Source: an unicellular cyanobacterium SU3
GTDB taxonomy: Bacteria; Cyanobacteriota; Cyanobacteriia; Cyanobacteriales; Microcystaceae
Assembly (NCBI GenBank): GCA_002172675.1
Contig: NETF01000197.1
Location: 1 to 36,178 of the forward strand
Reading direction: 5' to 3'
DNA length: 36,178 nt
Below, piece by piece: positions 34,213 to 36,178 of the stretch. A program made the translations under genes and the position numbers. The notes beneath the pieces were generated by a model that saw only the letters and a list, made by a program, of their open reading frames with translations, searched no databases and was not told the origin of the DNA. The stretch's first letter is position 1, and each line of letters starts with the position of its first letter.

Positions 34213-34560
34213 TTAATCCTGCTCACCGTTATTAGTTGTTATAGCTTCAATTAGTTCTAGTAACTCAGGAATATCTTGTTTAATAACGTCCCATAAAGTA
34301 TTGAAATTAACTCGATCATATTGATGAGTTAAAATATCTCTCATCCCAGCAATATCTCGCCAAGGAATATAAGGATATTTTTTTCTAAAGTCTGGTGATA
34401 ATCTTTTAACTGCTTCGCCGATAATAATAACTTGATAGAGAATAGCTGATTGTTTTTCTTCATTGATAGCTAAGGTTTTTTGATCCATTCCTTCAGAAAA
34501 TTTCAAAATCTTCTTTCCAGCTTGAATCATATCAAGTAATGACGCTTTATCTTTTTTCAT
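34213..34560 (-). CDS. hepT: HEPN-domain toxin (HepT-like)
   Basis: A 115-residue helical protein with the R-x4-H-x-Y motif MRDILTHQYDRV (Arg74, His79, Tyr81), the RNase active site of HepT toxins. In characterised systems the paired MntA nucleotidyltransferase AMPylates the Tyr and blocks the RNase. The gene overlaps the mntA 3' end by 14 bases, antitoxin first. The start ATG lies inside the mntA end and is preceded by AGAAAGAG-like sequence. The toxin motifs are complete, so the module appears functional. Confidence 0.88.
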   Translation of the reverse strand: MKKDKASLLDMIQAGKKILKFSEGMDQKTLAINEEKQSAILYQVIIIGEAVKRLSPDFRKKYPYIPWRDIAGMRDILTHQYDRVNFNTLWDVIKQDIPELLELIEAITTNNGEQD

Positions 34561-34891
34561 AAATAATCTGTGCAGTATTTAATATTTGCTCTTTACGAAT
34601 CCAATTTTCACTATTTTCAATTGACTCTTGTACAACAATATCCACTGATCTTTGAGTCATGTCTTCAAGGTAGTGTTTCAACTTTGCTAAAGTTAATAAA
34701 CCTTGCCTAGCATAAGGAGCAAATTGAATCAATATGTCAATGTCACTATCTTGATTAAAGTCTTCTCGTAAAATTGAACCAAATAGAGACAGTTTTGTGA
34801 TATTCCACTGTTTACAAATCCGAGTAATCTCTATTTCTGAAAGTTTAAGTCTTTGATGAATAAAATTAGAGTTTTTTTGTTGTATTTTCAT
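34547..34891 (-). CDS. mntA: Minimal nucleotidyltransferase antitoxin (MntA-like)
   Basis: 114 residues of the MNT/COG1669 group. The G-S-x10-D-x-D active site is present: SLFGSILREDFNQDSDIDIL (Gly38-Ser39, Asp50, Asp52), with a third acidic residue likely at VDIVV. These bind Mg and ATP for AMP transfer onto the HepT Tyr. There is no DNA-binding domain. The gene is first in the two-gene operon with hepT. Confidence 0.88.
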   Translation of the reverse strand: MKIQQKNSNFIHQRLKLSEIEITRICKQWNITKLSLFGSILREDFNQDSDIDILIQFAPYARQGLLTLAKLKHYLEDMTQRSVDIVVQESIENSENWIRKEQILNTAQIIYEKR

Positions 34892-35000
34892 TGCGGTATA
34901 ATTGTCACTATAATTATCAATGGTATTTTTCCAGGAACCACTGCGTAAATTTTGTTGATATTGCCATTTTAACTCTTAATTTTAGTGTACTTCTATTGTC

Positions 35001-35064
35001 ATTGCGAGGGTTAATATAGACAATAACCTTTGAATCTTACTGAAAATCTCCCGAAGCAATCACC
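35001..35064. repeat. Dispersed CATTGCGAG / GAAGCAATC-type repeat
   Basis: CATTGCGAGGG at 35001-35011 and CTCCCGAAGCAATC at 35047-35060 (the second partly complementary to the first) enclose 35 bases. CATTGCGAGG...GAAGCAATC motifs are common dispersed elements in bacterial genomes, including cyanobacteria. It lies in the 257-base spacer between the mntA gene and the ROCO remnant, which is otherwise without a gene. Confidence 0.4.
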
Positions 35065-35148
35065 ACCAGCAATATTAAAGATTTCTTCATTTCGCTATTG
35101 ATACATTCACAACGACAATGCTTTATATTCAAGTTTCTTGATAATTTA

Positions 35149-36111
35149 TTATTCACTAAATCCTTCACCAAACCCGACAACTGCTTTATAAAATACGTTA
35201 TTTTCACTGTAATGTTCACCAACTTTTATTAATGCTGTTTTACCTCCATTGAACCAGCGTTTTCTATTAAAAATATGTTTAATAATTGCCCATTTTTGGG
35301 GTTGATTATTTTGAATGTCTGTAAACTCTGCATTTATAATTTCTGTTGCTGTTGTTTGGCTAACATTGGGATATTTATTATTTAATTCATTTAGTTTATT
35401 TATAATTTCATGTAGTGCATTATTGATAGATGAGTCAGAAGTATAGTTATTAAAGTTTACTTGATCTTAAGGTTTTTCGTTGTATTGAGCATCTCCATAA
35501 AAATTAAATGTACGATTATCTGGCATTTTGTTTGTTTCCTTGTAGCTTGATGATATTGGATAGGGTTTAATAATATCGTTAACTAAACCCTGTACATTTA
35601 CCATAGCATAACTATCAATACATAAAATTTCGGGTTGTTTATCATCAATGAATTTATTAAGAACATCCCAAGGATAAAAATTAGGTGACTGACTTCCTTT
35701 ACACTTTGAACAATTACAGGGAACTAAGGTTTTATATTTAAGACGTTCATAAGAGTCATGAATTTTCCCTAATTCATATCTAACTGTAGTTAATAAGTCT
35801 CGTTTCCGACTTCCTGACACTCGGATACGAATTTCCCCTTTATGATAACGATAAAGTTCAATAATTTCTGCTCTTGCATCCTCTTTAGTTAAGACAACTC
35901 CTGTTTTCCAAACACAAGTTTCATTTTCAATCATAGAATGGGTTTCTACGATAAAACGGGTTAAGATACCTTTTGGCATAAACTCATATTCATAGCGCAA
36001 AAGTAAGTTATTTTCTTCATCCCATTTATATTCTGATTGTTCTGCACTTAATAGACATCTCCATAATTTAATAAAATCAAGAAATATAGTATAATAAAAT
36101 GAATAATTAGT
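35149..36111 (-). pseudogene. ROCO-type (COR domain) protein gene remnant
   Basis: On the minus strand a continuous frame runs from 36111 to TAA at 35149-35151, broken once by an in-frame TAA at 35467-35469. The upstream part reads LSAEQSEYKWDEENNLLLRY and YEFMPKGILTRFIVETH, then VWKTGVVL, IRIRVSGSRKRDLLTTVRYE and LVPCNCSKCKG. This is the second half of a COR domain as found in LRR-Roc-COR proteins, with a Cys cluster. After the stop the frame continues coherently (NNALHEIINKLNELNN, KHIFNRKRWFNGGKTALIK), so one nonsense mutation split a 320-codon tail. The Roc GTPase and LRR parts are absent. Protein similarity stops near 36065, where IS-derived sequence seems to begin. Confidence 0.75.
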
Positions 36112-36121
36112 TCAAAAAAGA

Positions 36122-36178
36122 ATGGAAACTTACACTTGGAGCTATCTAAAAAAATATCCTAAACAAACCAAAAGATTA
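36122..36178 (+). CDS. Start of a probable transposase (partial)
   Basis: The last 57 bases encode METYTWSYLKKYPKQTKRL and run off the window. The start resembles the N-terminus of IS5-type cyanobacterial transposases with a helix-turn-helix before the DDE domain (YxWxYLxxxPxxTKRLxGI). It follows directly on the truncated ROCO gene and is on the opposite strand, consistent with an insertion sequence. Only 19 residues are visible, so the family is provisional. Confidence 0.45.
   Translation, partial: METYTWSYLKKYPKQTKRL

Noticed and set aside
35037-35222. 61-codon minus-strand frame near the ROCO remnant
   Set aside because: It is out of frame with the COR-protein continuation that clearly occupies 35149 onward, and it crosses a dispersed repeat.
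1-36178. CRISPR array, tRNA or rRNA genes
   Set aside because: I looked for regularly spaced direct repeats, T-loop-like segments and rRNA-like stretches in all spacers and saw none; the short inverted repeats here are not regularly spaced.

Overview
The window looks like chromosomal DNA of a unicellular cyanobacterium. The DNA is AT-rich, and the palindrome GCGATCGC (HIP1) recurs inside genes and spacers. Many genes belong to families found mainly in cyanobacteria: DUF3318, DUF3598, DUF2949, DUF4058, abundant Uma2 nucleases, and a fused RibBA with a C-terminal extension. The Crocosphaera/Cyanothece group is the best guess from codon and family flavour; I could not test this by search.

Layout. 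1-600 is a scarred edge: the tail of a plus-strand gene, a 95-bp MITE-like element and a 5'-truncated IS630 transposase that abuts the 3' end of a secreted S8 peptidase gene. 573-8351 is almost all minus strand: S8 peptidase, DUF4058, Uma2, TrmFO (tRNA m5U54), a sensor histidine kinase and a conserved protein of unknown function. A start-less RNA polymerase alpha-CTD-like frame lies on the plus strand at 5170-5388. 8763-11106 is a plus-strand pair, murF and a HAL2-type 3'(2'),5'-bisphosphate nucleotidase. 11195-18579 holds an unknown AT-rich membrane protein, a rhomboid protease, folB, a small gene with DUF3318, an Orn/Lys/Arg-decarboxylase-fold PLP enzyme, an OmpR-type response regulator and an MFS transporter. 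19099-25447 is plus strand: an alpha-dioxygenase-like heme peroxidase, ribBA, a frameshifted hicA with an intact hicB, a Tat-exported metallophosphoesterase and a secreted TPR protein with a clear terminator.

26160-29942 is a compact set of four genes: an extended SDR/epimerase, DUF3598 on the opposite strand, an SDR with a Y-x6-K active site, and a SAM methyltransferase with a long N-terminal domain. It reads like a small uncharacterised metabolic locus and is the most open question here. 30363-34891 is minus strand: a CPA1-type cation/proton antiporter with a TrkA-N domain, two very small genes (DUF2949 and a 43-residue membrane peptide), a MoxR ATPase and a HepT/MntA toxin-antitoxin pair. 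The right edge is a decaying ROCO/COR-domain gene with an in-frame stop, interrupted upstream by what appears to be the start of another transposase.

I see no rRNA, tRNA or CRISPR array. Most of the window is housekeeping interleaved with accessory debris: toxin-antitoxin genes, IS remnants and short inverted repeats. I found no large, obviously new defence or biosynthetic system. The oddities most worth checking are the SDR/methyltransferase locus, the alpha-CTD-like frame, the broken hicA, the tiny DUF2949 operon and the nonstandard S8 peptidase.
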